From JAFGJQ01 sp052034525 (GTDB lineage: Bacteria; Planctomycetota; Phycisphaerae; UBA1845), in assembly GCA_052034525.1 (NCBI GenBank), contig JBPOIK010000016.1, positions 1 through 64,000 of the forward strand: DNA of 64,000 nt. The letters run 5' to 3'. Shown here piece after piece: positions 45,787-53,284 of this stretch. Numbering within the stretch: the stretch's first letter is position 1; each line of letters opens with the position of its first letter. Under the pieces are notes generated by a model. The model had not been told where the DNA came from, did no database searches, and was given only the letters and a program-made list of their open reading frames with translations. The translations under genes were made by a program, and so were the position numbers.

Positions 45787-46140
45787 TCAGAAGCGCAACA
45801 GCTTGAGCAGGTCTTTGGACACGGTGTATTCGCTGCCGTCCAGGGTGATGGTAATGCCCGCCGATTCCAAGTGGTTCAGGTAGCGAAAGAGCGTGCGACG
45901 GGAGCAACGGAGTTGCTTGCCCATCTGTTGGATCGTGGCGCCCTTCTGCATCAACTGGATCATGCGGAGCTGCCGGCCATAAGTGGATCGCTCTCCCTCG
46001 AGAATCTTGACGAGCTTGCGGGCCGCCGCGAGCACCTTCGGGTCGCGCTTGTACAGATTTGCCCGAAGTGCCTGCTGCAACGCCGCATGCACTGCCAGGG
46101 TCTCGGTGAAGTCGGACTTGTATCGCAGGTTGGCCGCCAT
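45787..46140 (-). CDS. Helix-turn-helix transcriptional regulator
   Basis: 117 residues from the ATG at 46140 (MAANLRYKSD); the open frame reaches 46377 but that part is not protein-like. The C-terminal half is a winged HTH of the HTH_11/DeoR kind: R-Q-L-R-M-I-Q-L-M-Q-K-G-A-T-I-Q-Q-M-G then S-R-R-T-L-F-R-Y-L-N-H-L-E-S-A-G-I. The N-terminal half is helical and may dimerise. The target is unknown; the gene stands alone. Confidence 0.72.
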   Translation of the reverse strand: MAANLRYKSDFTETLAVHAALQQALRANLYKRDPKVLAAARKLVKILEGERSTYGRQLRMIQLMQKGATIQQMGKQLRCSRRTLFRYLNHLESAGITITLDGSEYTVSKDLLKLLRF

Positions 46141-46436
46141 AGTTGCATTCCGAAAGAGAGCTTTGCGTTCTGGTCCAGCGCGTGCCCGCTTGAGGCCGGC
46201 GATCGACCTCCACGGCGCTGACCTCACCAGAGGGGTCGCCGCACGGCACCGCGCACGAATCGGATAGGCTACACTCAGTCGCCCGTTCAGACAAGCAATG
46301 GCACCCCATCTGGCCACCGGGCGCAGAAGAGCGAAGGCCGATCGATCCGGCTGTCCGTTCGTCGGGTATGCGGGCACGGGAGGCGACCGGAGGGGGGATC
46401 CCCTGGCGGCCGCGGGCCTGGGCGGCCGCGGTGCCG

Positions 46437-46856
46437 TCAGGCCAATCCGTGGCCGGTGGTGGAGGTCACCAGGCGACCGTGCTTCACGCCGCGCGTGGCG
46501 ATCAAGCGGTCGGCCAGCTCCTGCAGTTTTCTGGGCTTGCCCTTGAGGATGATGACTTCCAGGCAGTCTCGGTGGCTCAGGTGCACGTGCAGCGTGGAGA
46601 CGATGCAGTCTGAATGATCGTGCTGGATCCGGGTCAGCCGGCCGCTAAGCTCCGGAGTATGGTGATCATACACCAGGCAGAGGGCGGCGGCAGCCGGTCC
46701 CTCTCCGTCATCCCAGTCTGACTGAATGAGTCGATCGCGGACAAGATCGCGGATGGCTTCGGAGCGGTTAGCGTACCCTTTGCGTCCGATCAGCCTGTCA
46801 AACGCCGCGAGCAGCTCGGCGTCCATGGACACCCCGAATCGCACCAGTTCCGGCAT
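46437..46856 (-). CDS. nikR: Nickel-responsive regulator NikR
   Basis: 139 residues from the ATG at 46856, with AAGGGAG 5 nt upstream. The ribbon-helix-helix domain reads V-R-F-G-V-S-M-D...Y-A-N-R-S-E-A-I-R-D-L-V-R-D. The C-terminal ACT-like domain keeps the nickel ligands: His in I-Q-H-D-H-S, the two His of L-H-V-H and Cys in S-H-R-D-C-L-E-V. No nickel transporter or hydrogenase/urease gene is in the window. A palindrome GGGGTACCCC (46890-46899) lies 33 nt upstream of the start and might be an operator, but it does not match the E. coli NikR site. Confidence 0.88.
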   Translation of the reverse strand: MPELVRFGVSMDAELLAAFDRLIGRKGYANRSEAIRDLVRDRLIQSDWDDGEGPAAAALCLVYDHHTPELSGRLTRIQHDHSDCIVSTLHVHLSHRDCLEVIILKGKPRKLQELADRLIATRGVKHGRLVTSTTGHGLA

Positions 46857-46988
46857 TTCGACTCCCTTGCGGCGGGCCGGGCGTCCGGGGGGGTACCCCG
46901 CCTGCCCGTGAAAGCGTACAGACGATACGGGGCGGGCGTCAACACCCCGGCGGGGTGGATGGGCGTTTTTCGGACCGGCATCGGGGAC

Positions 46989-47016
46989 TTGACCGGCCAC
47001 GTCCATCGTCGATACT
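46989..47016 (+). promoter_or_regulatory. Sigma70-type promoter of the lipoprotein genes
   Basis: TTGACC (46989-46994) and GATACT (47011-47016) are 16 bp apart, upstream of the gene starting at 47104. Confidence 0.45.
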
Positions 47017-47103
47017 AACAGCAGAATAGGCCGGGGCTTGCCAGCGCTTCGGGGTCGTACGGAGGGCAGGCCGCGGAGAGCACTGAACGACGAGAGGTCA
47101 AAC

Positions 47104-47961
47104 GTGTCAGAGAAGTCAGATTTGCCGCGACTGCCCTGGCTTGGCTGGGGGTGGTTTCGTGCTGGCATTCGATCGGTCGCTCTCGTGGGGCTGGGCCTTG
47201 TTCTGGCCGGTTGTGACGCCCTGAATCCGTCGTTTGTAGAAGTCATGCTTCCGGCCGAGCGGATTCCGCCTCAGGTTCAGGTGACGGACAATCCGCGGGG
47301 TCACGTGCCGGTTTTCTTCGTGAGCAACGCGCGTTATGACGGGGCGTTGCTGCAGTACATGGCGAATCAGGGGCTGGATGTCTCGGATGCGAATCTACGT
47401 CCGCGCGTCCGTGTGCAGGTTCAGGTGTCTTTCTCGGACGGCACCTCGCGTGTGCTGGAGTTTCTGGATGGGGCTCAGATCAGCCAGTCGGCCACGCTGA
47501 TCGAGGACGAGACGGAGGTGGCGGTGATTCCGCCGGATCTGGCGCGCCCGCCCCTGAACAACCAGGTTCTGCAGTGCGACGTGGCCGGTGTGGTTGTGGC
47601 GCCTACTGCGATCGAAGTCTACATTCCGGTTTTCTGGGGTGAGTTTGAGCGGGTGGACATTCAGCAGTTTGGAAGCGACATCCAGTTGGTAGAGCTGTAT
47701 CCTCCGCAGTTTTACGTGCTGCAGGTGGACGACGTGGATTCCCGTGGGGACACGGTTGTTCTGCGGAACATCGGCGTTCGCGATGTGGCCGGACCGATTC
47801 TGAATCTGACCTGCGGTTCGGTCGTTATGTACTCGCTGGAGGGCACGCTGCAGATGCCTTTTGTGCCTTTCGAAGGTGGTTTTCCGGGATACCTTCGAGA
47901 GAATCAGGCCACCATTGACGCGTTTCCCGGTCGGTTTGCGGTGAAGACCCAGGTTCGCTGA
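47104..47961 (+). CDS. Lipoprotein of unknown function (LNPSF family member 1)
   Basis: 285 residues from the GTG at 47104 (AGAGGTC upstream). A lipoprotein signal ends in L-A-G-C-D, followed by A-L-N-P-S-F. The mature part is beta-rich (V-Q-V-T-D-N-P, R-V-R-V-Q-V-Q-V-S-F-S-D-G-T) and ends without known motif. The next gene also has N-P-S-F just after its lipobox and a similar beta-rich layout, so the two may be paralogues. The 45-nt gap suggests co-transcription. Confidence 0.7.
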   Translation: MSEKSDLPRLPWLGWGWFRAGIRSVALVGLGLVLAGCDALNPSFVEVMLPAERIPPQVQVTDNPRGHVPVFFVSNARYDGALLQYMANQGLDVSDANLRPRVRVQVQVSFSDGTSRVLEFLDGAQISQSATLIEDETEVAVIPPDLARPPLNNQVLQCDVAGVVVAPTAIEVYIPVFWGEFERVDIQQFGSDIQLVELYPPQFYVLQVDDVDSRGDTVVLRNIGVRDVAGPILNLTCGSVVMYSLEGTLQMPFVPFEGGFPGYLRENQATIDAFPGRFAVKTQVR

Positions 47962-48006
47962 CCGCAGCGACGATCCAGACAGACCACGGTCCAGGAGGAC
48001 CTGACG

Positions 48007-48669
48007 ATGTTGCGACTGCGTGCATGTTGGATGGTTGTCGTGCTGGGGGCCTGTGCGGCCTGGACCGGCGGTTGCGGCGAGAACGCTCGCCTCCTGAACC
48101 CATCGTTCATCAACTACACGCAGGGGGGCGTCATTCCGCTGGCTCCGAGACAGGCGTCCGGTTTCAACCTCATTCGCCTCGTGAATCTGACAGACAACCC
48201 CATCCAGTTCATCGTGACGGTGGAGCGGAATGTCGTTGTGGAGGAGGGCGGCGAAACGACGATGCAGTTGCAGACGCAGACCTATCAGTTGGATACGTTT
48301 CCCAACGGATTGACCAACGAGGTGGGGCTGCTCGTCGACTGCGGCTCCGTCCGGGTCGGCCTGGGGGAGAACCTGAACTTCCCGGCGGACGAGCCCGGGC
48401 TTTTTATCGGCATCGGGGCGGGGACCGACGAGATCATCACCGGGTTCGGCGTACCGGCCCGGGTGAATCCCCTGGACGCAAGGGCGGGGAATTACCGCTG
48501 CGGAGACACGTTGATTTTCCAGGCTACGACCCAGGTCGGGGTGCCGGGCAATGTCGTCGTGAAATCGTACGTTCTTCCGGGTGACAGTCAGCCGACGGAG
48601 TACTCCGGCCCGGACACTTTTGTCAACGCTCGGTCGCTGCTGAATCGGATCACGGACGGGGGTTCATGA
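48007..48669 (+). CDS. Lipoprotein of unknown function (LNPSF family member 2)
   Basis: 220 residues from the ATG at 48007 (AGGAGG 8 nt upstream). The lipobox is T-G-G-C, followed by R-L-L-N-P-S-F-I-N-Y. Later stretches L-I-R-L-V-N-L-T-D-N-P and the cysteine pair in V-D-C-G-S...Y-R-C-G-D recall the first lipoprotein (V-T-D-N-P; L-T-C-G-S). No known family. Probably exported and anchored together with its neighbour. Confidence 0.7.
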   Translation: MLRLRACWMVVVLGACAAWTGGCGENARLLNPSFINYTQGGVIPLAPRQASGFNLIRLVNLTDNPIQFIVTVERNVVVEEGGETTMQLQTQTYQLDTFPNGLTNEVGLLVDCGSVRVGLGENLNFPADEPGLFIGIGAGTDEIITGFGVPARVNPLDARAGNYRCGDTLIFQATTQVGVPGNVVVKSYVLPGDSQPTEYSGPDTFVNARSLLNRITDGGS

Positions 48670-48732
48670 CTTCTTTGCAGCTTCGGCGCGGAGCGGGGGT
48701 GACGGATTCCTTCTGCATCTGTGAGGTCTGGC

Positions 48733-48918
48733 ATGAAGGCATATCAGCCGAGACTGAGGCGATGGACGGTGCTCCTGACCGCTCTTCTGTCCGGCGGGAC
48801 CCTTTTTGGCACGTGCGAGATGCGCGTTCGTGACGCGCTGGTGGACGGCTCCAAGTCGTTCCTGCTGACTGGGTTGTTCAGCGGGCTTGACTTCCTGCCC
48901 GACGGGACGGCGAAGTAG
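48733..48918 (+). CDS. Small secreted or membrane peptide
   Basis: 61 residues from the ATG at 48733 (GAGGTC upstream). The N-terminus is basic then hydrophobic (R-L-R-R-W-T-V-L-L-T-A-L-L-S-G), like a signal peptide. The rest, V-R-D-A-L-V-D-G-S-K-S-F-L-L-T-G-L-F-S-G-L, is amphipathic. It follows the two lipoproteins after 63 nt and may belong to the same unit. Confidence 0.5.
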   Translation: MKAYQPRLRRWTVLLTALLSGGTLFGTCEMRVRDALVDGSKSFLLTGLFSGLDFLPDGTAK

Positions 48919-49037
48919 GCGCCCGATCGGCGGGCGCCGAGCGTGGTTTCTTTCGGGAGCCGTCTTCCGCACGCCGCCGGTCGTCGGGACCGGCATTCAC
49001 CTCATTTGCCGCAACGGCGGAAATCCATCTGTGAACC

Positions 49038-49937
49038 ATGAAGACCTCCAAGCCCAATGTCGTTCTGGTTACCGGCTGCAGCACGGGGATCGGCCGGGCG
49101 GCCGCGGAGGATCTGGCGCGTCGTGGCCACGTCGTGTATGCCACCGCGCGCCGGCCCGAGTCCGTCGAGGAGCTCCAGCGGTGGGCGGCGGGCCTGGGGT
49201 CGGAAGCACGAGTGGCCCGACTGGACGTGCAGCACCCCGCGACCATCGAGGAGACCGTCACCCGTGTTCTGGACGAGCAGGGTCGGATTGACGTGCTGGT
49301 CAACAACGCGGGCTTCGGCCAGGCCGGGGCGTTCGAGGATATTCCGCTGGAGCACTGGCGGCGTCAGTTCGAGGTGAACCTGTTCGGGCTGATCGAGGTG
49401 ACCCGGCGGGTGCTGCCGGGCATGCGCGAACGCGGGTCGGGTCGGATCATCAATGTCTCGAGCGTGGTGGCCCACGTGGTTGTGCCCTTCATGGGCGCCT
49501 ACGCCGCCTCGAAGCACGCGCTGGATGCGGCCTCTGCGGCCTTGCGGATGGAGGTGAAACGGTGGGGGATCCGGGTCGTGCTGATTGAACCGGGTCCCAT
49601 CCAGACGGAGTTCCGTCGCAACGTGCTCGACAACGCCCAGCAAAGCATGGGCGAGGACAGCCGGATCGAGGATTCTCCGTATGCCGAGGCCTACCGGCTG
49701 ATGACCCGGCGTCGCCCCGGACCGGAGCCCGGAGGCGGCACAGCGCTGGATGTTGCCGTGGCGATCCGGCGGGCCGTCGAGTCCCATCGGCCGCGGACCC
49801 GGTACACGGTCACGCCCATCGCCCGCTGGGTGCCGCTGATGGCCCGTCTGCTGCCCGATCGCGTGTTCGATGCTGTTATGATCCGTTCTTCCGGTCTGTC
49901 ACGCTTCAGCAGGCGGATCGGGCACCCTTCAGACTGA
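49038..49937 (+). CDS. Short-chain dehydrogenase/reductase
   Basis: 299 residues. Classical SDR motifs are complete: TGCSTGIG near residues 12-19 (cofactor binding), N-N-A-G, catalytic Ser in N-V-S-S-V, and Y-A-A-S-K. The C-terminal extension (T-P-I-A-R-W-V-P-L-M-A-R-L-L-P) resembles the lipid/steroid-type SDR group, which would act on a hydrophobic alcohol or ketone. The substrate cannot be deduced. Confidence 0.85.
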   Translation: MKTSKPNVVLVTGCSTGIGRAAAEDLARRGHVVYATARRPESVEELQRWAAGLGSEARVARLDVQHPATIEETVTRVLDEQGRIDVLVNNAGFGQAGAFEDIPLEHWRRQFEVNLFGLIEVTRRVLPGMRERGSGRIINVSSVVAHVVVPFMGAYAASKHALDAASAALRMEVKRWGIRVVLIEPGPIQTEFRRNVLDNAQQSMGEDSRIEDSPYAEAYRLMTRRRPGPEPGGGTALDVAVAIRRAVESHRPRTRYTVTPIARWVPLMARLLPDRVFDAVMIRSSGLSRFSRRIGHPSD

Positions 49938-50169
49938 CGTCCGGGCCGCCGGCGTGGTGGACGCGCTGCGATATGCGGCGTTGGGCGTCTTCATGGTTCG
50001 GCGGGTTCCACCGGGCGAACTTCGCTGCCAAGGGAAGCGTGGCGCCCGCTCGACTGGCATTTGCCGCTACGGTCGGGTTGAAGAAAGAGCCGGTGTCTGG
50101 CGCTGTCGTTACGAGCGGAGGCCGCGTCGCGGGTTCAGCGGGGAAGCGACGGCTGTCGGTCGGAAATGC

Positions 50170-50544
50170 GCAAACGGAAAGGGGCAGTGTTCGTGCTCTC
50201 TCAGGCCGGACACTGCCCCTTCTCCCAGGCTTGGTGACTGCTCTGGTGCGCTGCAATTGTAGGGTGGCGTCTGACGCCGTGTTGCTCTCTCTCTCGTACG
50301 CTCTCTCTCTTGTTGGCCGGTGCTCTCTCACCTTCACCGGCCGGGGTACTGGCTCTCTCTGCTCTTGGAGGACGGAAAGTGATTGGCACTTTCTCGAAGG
50401 AAAGAGCAGCGCACCGTCACCAGCAATGCAAACGCGCAAGTGCGCGATTACACGCAAACCAGCAAAACTATCGAACGTCTCTGGGGCACTCTCTCTCGAA
50501 GGCGGGTGCTCTCTCTCCGCCTTGCAAAATACCCCGCTCTGTCG
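50170..50544 (-). ncRNA. Candidate structured small RNA with seven GAGAGAG motifs
   Basis: A promoter at 50579-50551 points into this noncoding stretch. Read on the minus strand it contains hairpins AAGGCGG/CCGCCTT (50523-50517 with 50505-50499; loop AGAGAGAGCAC), GGCCGGTG/CACCGGCC (50342-50335 with 50322-50315; loop ending GAGAGAG) and a final 12-bp stem GGGGCAGTGTCC/GAACACTGCCCC (50219-50208 with 50192-50181; loop holding TGAGAGAGCAC) followed by TTTCCGTTT. Four more GAGAGAG copies lie between them. The final stem may be the terminator. No frame on either strand has protein character. I know no RNA family that matches. The flanks 49938-50169 and 50580-50814 hold nothing I recognise. Confidence 0.5.
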
Positions 50545-50550
50545 AAAACC

Positions 50551-50579
50551 AGTATAGGACGAAACAAAAATCGAATCAA
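50551..50579 (-). promoter_or_regulatory. Sigma70-type promoter of the candidate small RNA
   Basis: On the minus strand TTGATT (50579-50574) and TATACT (50556-50551) are exactly 17 bp apart; the spacer is A+T-rich compared with the surroundings. No gene start follows on this strand, only the hairpin array. Confidence 0.55.
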
Positions 50580-50814
50580 GCCCCCTGCGCGCGAATTTTT
50601 TCGGTCTTGCCCGCCCGGTGGACCGCATCGCCGGCTTCCGCGGGCGCTGTTCCGCGGTTTGCGGGTGCGTGCAAGGATTCGATTCCGACGTGCCGTGAAC
50701 GAACCTGCCGGGAGCAAAGGAGTTATGTCAGGCGCCAGAGCAGGATGGACGCATGGCGGCCGACGCACGAGCGAGTTGCGGTCATTACGGACGATCACCT
50801 TGATCTGGTCGGCG

Positions 50815-51561
50815 TCACACTAGCGGGCTCGTGTCGGGCCGCAGTGGTGGCGTGGTGGATGCCGGTTTTTCCAGGAGTGTTCGCATCGCTTCCAGCGGCA
50901 GCACCGCCTCCCCCGGGTCCTTCCGCGCCTCCAGCGCCTCCAGCGTCCACGCCGAGTCCGCTGGGAAGGGGCCCACACGCGTGCGAACCAATTCCGTGAG
51001 GCATCCACCGGTGGACAGTGCCACCCCGATGTCACGCACGATCGCCCGCACGTATGTGCCGCGACCGCACACCATCTCGAACGCGAGTTGAGGCCATGCG
51101 AAGTCCAGCATGTGCAGCCAGTGGACCAGGGCCGGTCGCGGCGGCATGGGAACGGCCTGGCCTTCCCGGGCTCTTCGATATGCGGGCTGCCCCGCCACTT
51201 TCAGCGCGCTGAATTTCGGCGGCACCTGCAGGATCTGGCCTTCGAACGTGGCCAGCAGGGATTGAATCTGCTCACGAGTGGGGACAACCGGCACGTTAAT
51301 CGGCGTGACGGGGCCTTCGCTGTCGTGGGATTCGCTGGTGATATCCAGTCGCGCGACGGCCCGGTATGTCTTCGGCAGGTCCATGAGCCGCTCGACCAGC
51401 CGGGTGGCGCCACCCAGGCAGATGAGCAGCACGCCTTCGGCGGCCGGATCCAGCGTTCCGGCGTGCCCGCTCTTGCGGACGCGCGTGATCCGCCGCACCT
51501 GGTAGAGCGCCTTGGTCGAGGAGATTCCCCGCGGCTTGTAGAGATTGATCAGTCCGTCCAC
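50815..51561 (-). CDS. truB: tRNA pseudouridine(55) synthase TruB
   Basis: 248 residues from the GTG at 51561 (GAGGG upstream). The catalytic motif GHAGTLDP with its Asp is present near residue 38, followed by A-A-E-G-V-L-L-I-C-L-G-G-A-T-R. K-T-Y-R-A, Q-V-P-P-K-F-S-A-L-K and R-G-T-Y-V-R-A-I-V-R-D-I-G are typical of TruB. It makes pseudouridine 55 in the T-loop of tRNAs. It lies 40 nt after a lipoprotein gene on the same strand. Confidence 0.92.
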   Translation of the reverse strand: MDGLINLYKPRGISSTKALYQVRRITRVRKSGHAGTLDPAAEGVLLICLGGATRLVERLMDLPKTYRAVARLDITSESHDSEGPVTPINVPVVPTREQIQSLLATFEGQILQVPPKFSALKVAGQPAYRRAREGQAVPMPPRPALVHWLHMLDFAWPQLAFEMVCGRGTYVRAIVRDIGVALSTGGCLTELVRTRVGPFPADSAWTLEALEARKDPGEAVLPLEAMRTLLEKPASTTPPLRPDTSPLV

Positions 51562-51601
51562 GCCGGCCCTCGTGTCTGTCCACGCCGCGTACGGCCCGGG
51601 G

Positions 51602-51985
51602 TCACGGTGCGGGTCTGGCCGGTGTTCTCTGACGCACCAGCACCGCCCGAAGCTTCGGTCCTTTGCCAGTTCGAGTCACGACGAACTTGCGATCCATCCG
51701 GATGTATCCCCGGTAGAACCGGGTGGTCGATCCTCTGGGTGTCAGGTGAAGGGTGAAGAAGGCCGGGTTCCAACTGTACTGGCCGACGGTCGGCTCGCCC
51801 TCCTGGTCCGGCAGCGGCTGGTCCGAATAGGTGCCTTCGTCGTCGAACGTGACGCGGTGCAGGGGGAACTCTTCTCGTGCGGACGGCGGGTCGATCGACT
51901 GCACCTGCCATGTCCCCGCGATGCTGCAGCCGCCGACGGTCAACAGCAGAATCGTGATGATCGGCAAGCCTCCGTGCCCGGACAT
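51602..51985 (-). CDS. Short lipoprotein of unknown function
   Basis: 127 residues from the ATG at 51985, after GGAGAG. The signal peptide ends in a lipobox V-G-G-C, followed by S-I-A-G-T-W-Q-V-Q-S-I-D. The mature part is beta-rich (G-T-Y-S-D, F-T-L-H-L-T-P, F-Y-R-G-Y-I-R-M-D), reminiscent of small lipocalin-like or copper-resistance-like folds, but no motif decides this. Confidence 0.62.
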   Translation of the reverse strand: MSGHGGLPIITILLLTVGGCSIAGTWQVQSIDPPSAREEFPLHRVTFDDEGTYSDQPLPDQEGEPTVGQYSWNPAFFTLHLTPRGSTTRFYRGYIRMDRKFVVTRTGKGPKLRAVLVRQRTPARPAP

Positions 51986-52179
51986 CGGGTTCTCTCCGAC
52001 CGAAGGGTCCGCCCGCCCGGCCTCGATCGCCGATGGACCGCCGTGCGGCGGGCGTGTCTGGCGGCGTCAGTATCGTCCTGGTCCCGAATCTGTCAACGCC
52101 GACCGCATCCCGCGGTCGCTTGCGAGGGTGTCGGACGCCGCCTATACTTCCGGACCGGCTCTCCGGAGGAGGTGAGTTC

Positions 52180-52410
52180 GTGCCTTTGTACGAATACGCG
52201 TGTGGCGCGTGTGGGACGCGCTTCGAGTACCTGGCCCGTTCGATGCAGAGTCGCCAGAAGCCGCACTGTCCGCAGTGCGATTCCACGCGGGTCGAACGGC
52301 AGCACTCCACGTTTGTCGCCCGGCAGACGGCGCCCTCGCCCGGCGGCGCTGGCACAAGCCCGTGCTGCGGTTGTGTCGATGACCAGTGTCCGCGGAGAAT
52401 GATGGACTGA
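52180..52410 (+). CDS. FmdB-type zinc ribbon protein
   Basis: 76 residues from the GTG at 52180 (GGAGGAGG upstream). The start P-L-Y-E-Y-A-C-G-A-C-G and the second pair C-P-Q-C-D-S are the FmdB-type ribbon; the tail adds S-P-C-C-G-C and C-P. These small proteins are annotated as putative regulators. It heads a run with two membrane protein genes. Confidence 0.8.
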   Translation: MPLYEYACGACGTRFEYLARSMQSRQKPHCPQCDSTRVERQHSTFVARQTAPSPGGAGTSPCCGCVDDQCPRRMMD

Positions 52411-52427
52411 CCCGGCGTTCCAGGCCC

Positions 52428-52889
52428 ATGGCTGCCCCTCGTATCTTCGAACAACCCCTTGCCCGCGTCTGCCTGGCGGGCCTTCTGTCCTGGCTGCTTC
52501 CGGGCGCCGGCCATGTGGCGATCGGGTGCCGCGTGCGAGGTCTCGTCCTGATGGTGACGGTGGCCGTCACGTTCTGGTCCGGCGTGGCCATCGGCGGAGT
52601 GCAGGACACCATCCAGCCCAAGAAACGTTTCACCTGGTTTCTTGCCCAGACTTGTACCGGCGTGCATGGGCTGACGGCCTATTGCTGGAGCGATCGTGCG
52701 CGGGCCGCCCCGGACGCCCTGGAGAACGCCAATCCGTCGTACGCTTCGGTGGAGACCGGTGTCGTGTATTCCGGGATTGCCGGGTTGCTGAGCCTGTTGA
52801 TCATCCTGGATGTGATCGGCCGGGCCGACGCGCCGATCGCCGAAGCCGCCTGTTCCGGCGGCGGGCCGGCGCGGGGGCGGGCACCATGA
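52428..52889 (+). CDS. DUF6677-like membrane protein
   Basis: 153 residues from the ATG at 52428. Three to four hydrophobic segments are present. The start L-S-W-L-L-P-G-A-G-H-V-A-I-G-C-R-V-R-G matches the P-G-x-G-H-x-x-x-G pattern of planctomycete DUF6677 proteins. Function unknown. The stop overlaps the next ATG (ATGA). Confidence 0.65.
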   Translation: MAAPRIFEQPLARVCLAGLLSWLLPGAGHVAIGCRVRGLVLMVTVAVTFWSGVAIGGVQDTIQPKKRFTWFLAQTCTGVHGLTAYCWSDRARAAPDALENANPSYASVETGVVYSGIAGLLSLLIILDVIGRADAPIAEAACSGGGPARGRAP

Positions 52890-53131
52890 CTACTCCGCTG
52901 ACGGCAATCCTGGGATACGTTGTCATCGGCGGCATCTGGCGGGTGACCATGCTGATTCCGCTCTCGCTGTCTGTGGCGATCGTGTACAAAACGACGCGTT
53001 GCCGGCAGATCCGCGAGATTCCGACAGCCGTGCTGGGCCTCTGGATCACCATCGTGCTGGGGATGTACGCCGTCGGTGCGGCGGCCTGGCTGGTGTTCGT
53101 GATCTGTGTGGAATGGGCCCCCTGGCGGTAA
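52886..53131 (+). CDS. Small two-helix membrane protein
   Basis: 81 residues from the ATG at 52886, overlapping the previous stop by 4 nt. Two membrane segments (Y-V-V-I-G-G-I-W-R-V-T-M-L-I-P and W-I-T-I-V-L-G-M-Y-A-V-G-A-A-A-W-L-V-F) flank a basic loop. No family recognised; the overlap points to a joint role with the DUF6677-like protein. Confidence 0.6.
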   Translation: MTTPLTAILGYVVIGGIWRVTMLIPLSLSVAIVYKTTRCRQIREIPTAVLGLWITIVLGMYAVGAAAWLVFVICVEWAPWR

Positions 53132-53284
53132 GTCTGGACAGCCGTTCCGATCTTCTTCCCGGGCCGGATACGCCGCCCGCCTGGCGGCCGTCTGTGGCGT
53201 GTCTGAAGGTGTGACCGACGGAGCGCCGGCACAGGCGCAGTTGCCGACGCCCCGTCGGTGAGGGAGGGAGAATGACCTCGTTCG

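Noticed and set aside
50281..50516. CT repeats as a CRISPR array or simple microsatellite
   Set aside because: The units are not evenly spaced, there are no spacers of constant length, and the copies are embedded in distinct stems; a structured RNA explains them better.
49973..50557. 194-codon plus-strand frame and its minus-strand counterparts
   Set aside because: Ser/Leu runs come from CTCTCT repeats; no ribosome binding site or motif, and the region has hairpins and a promoter for an RNA.
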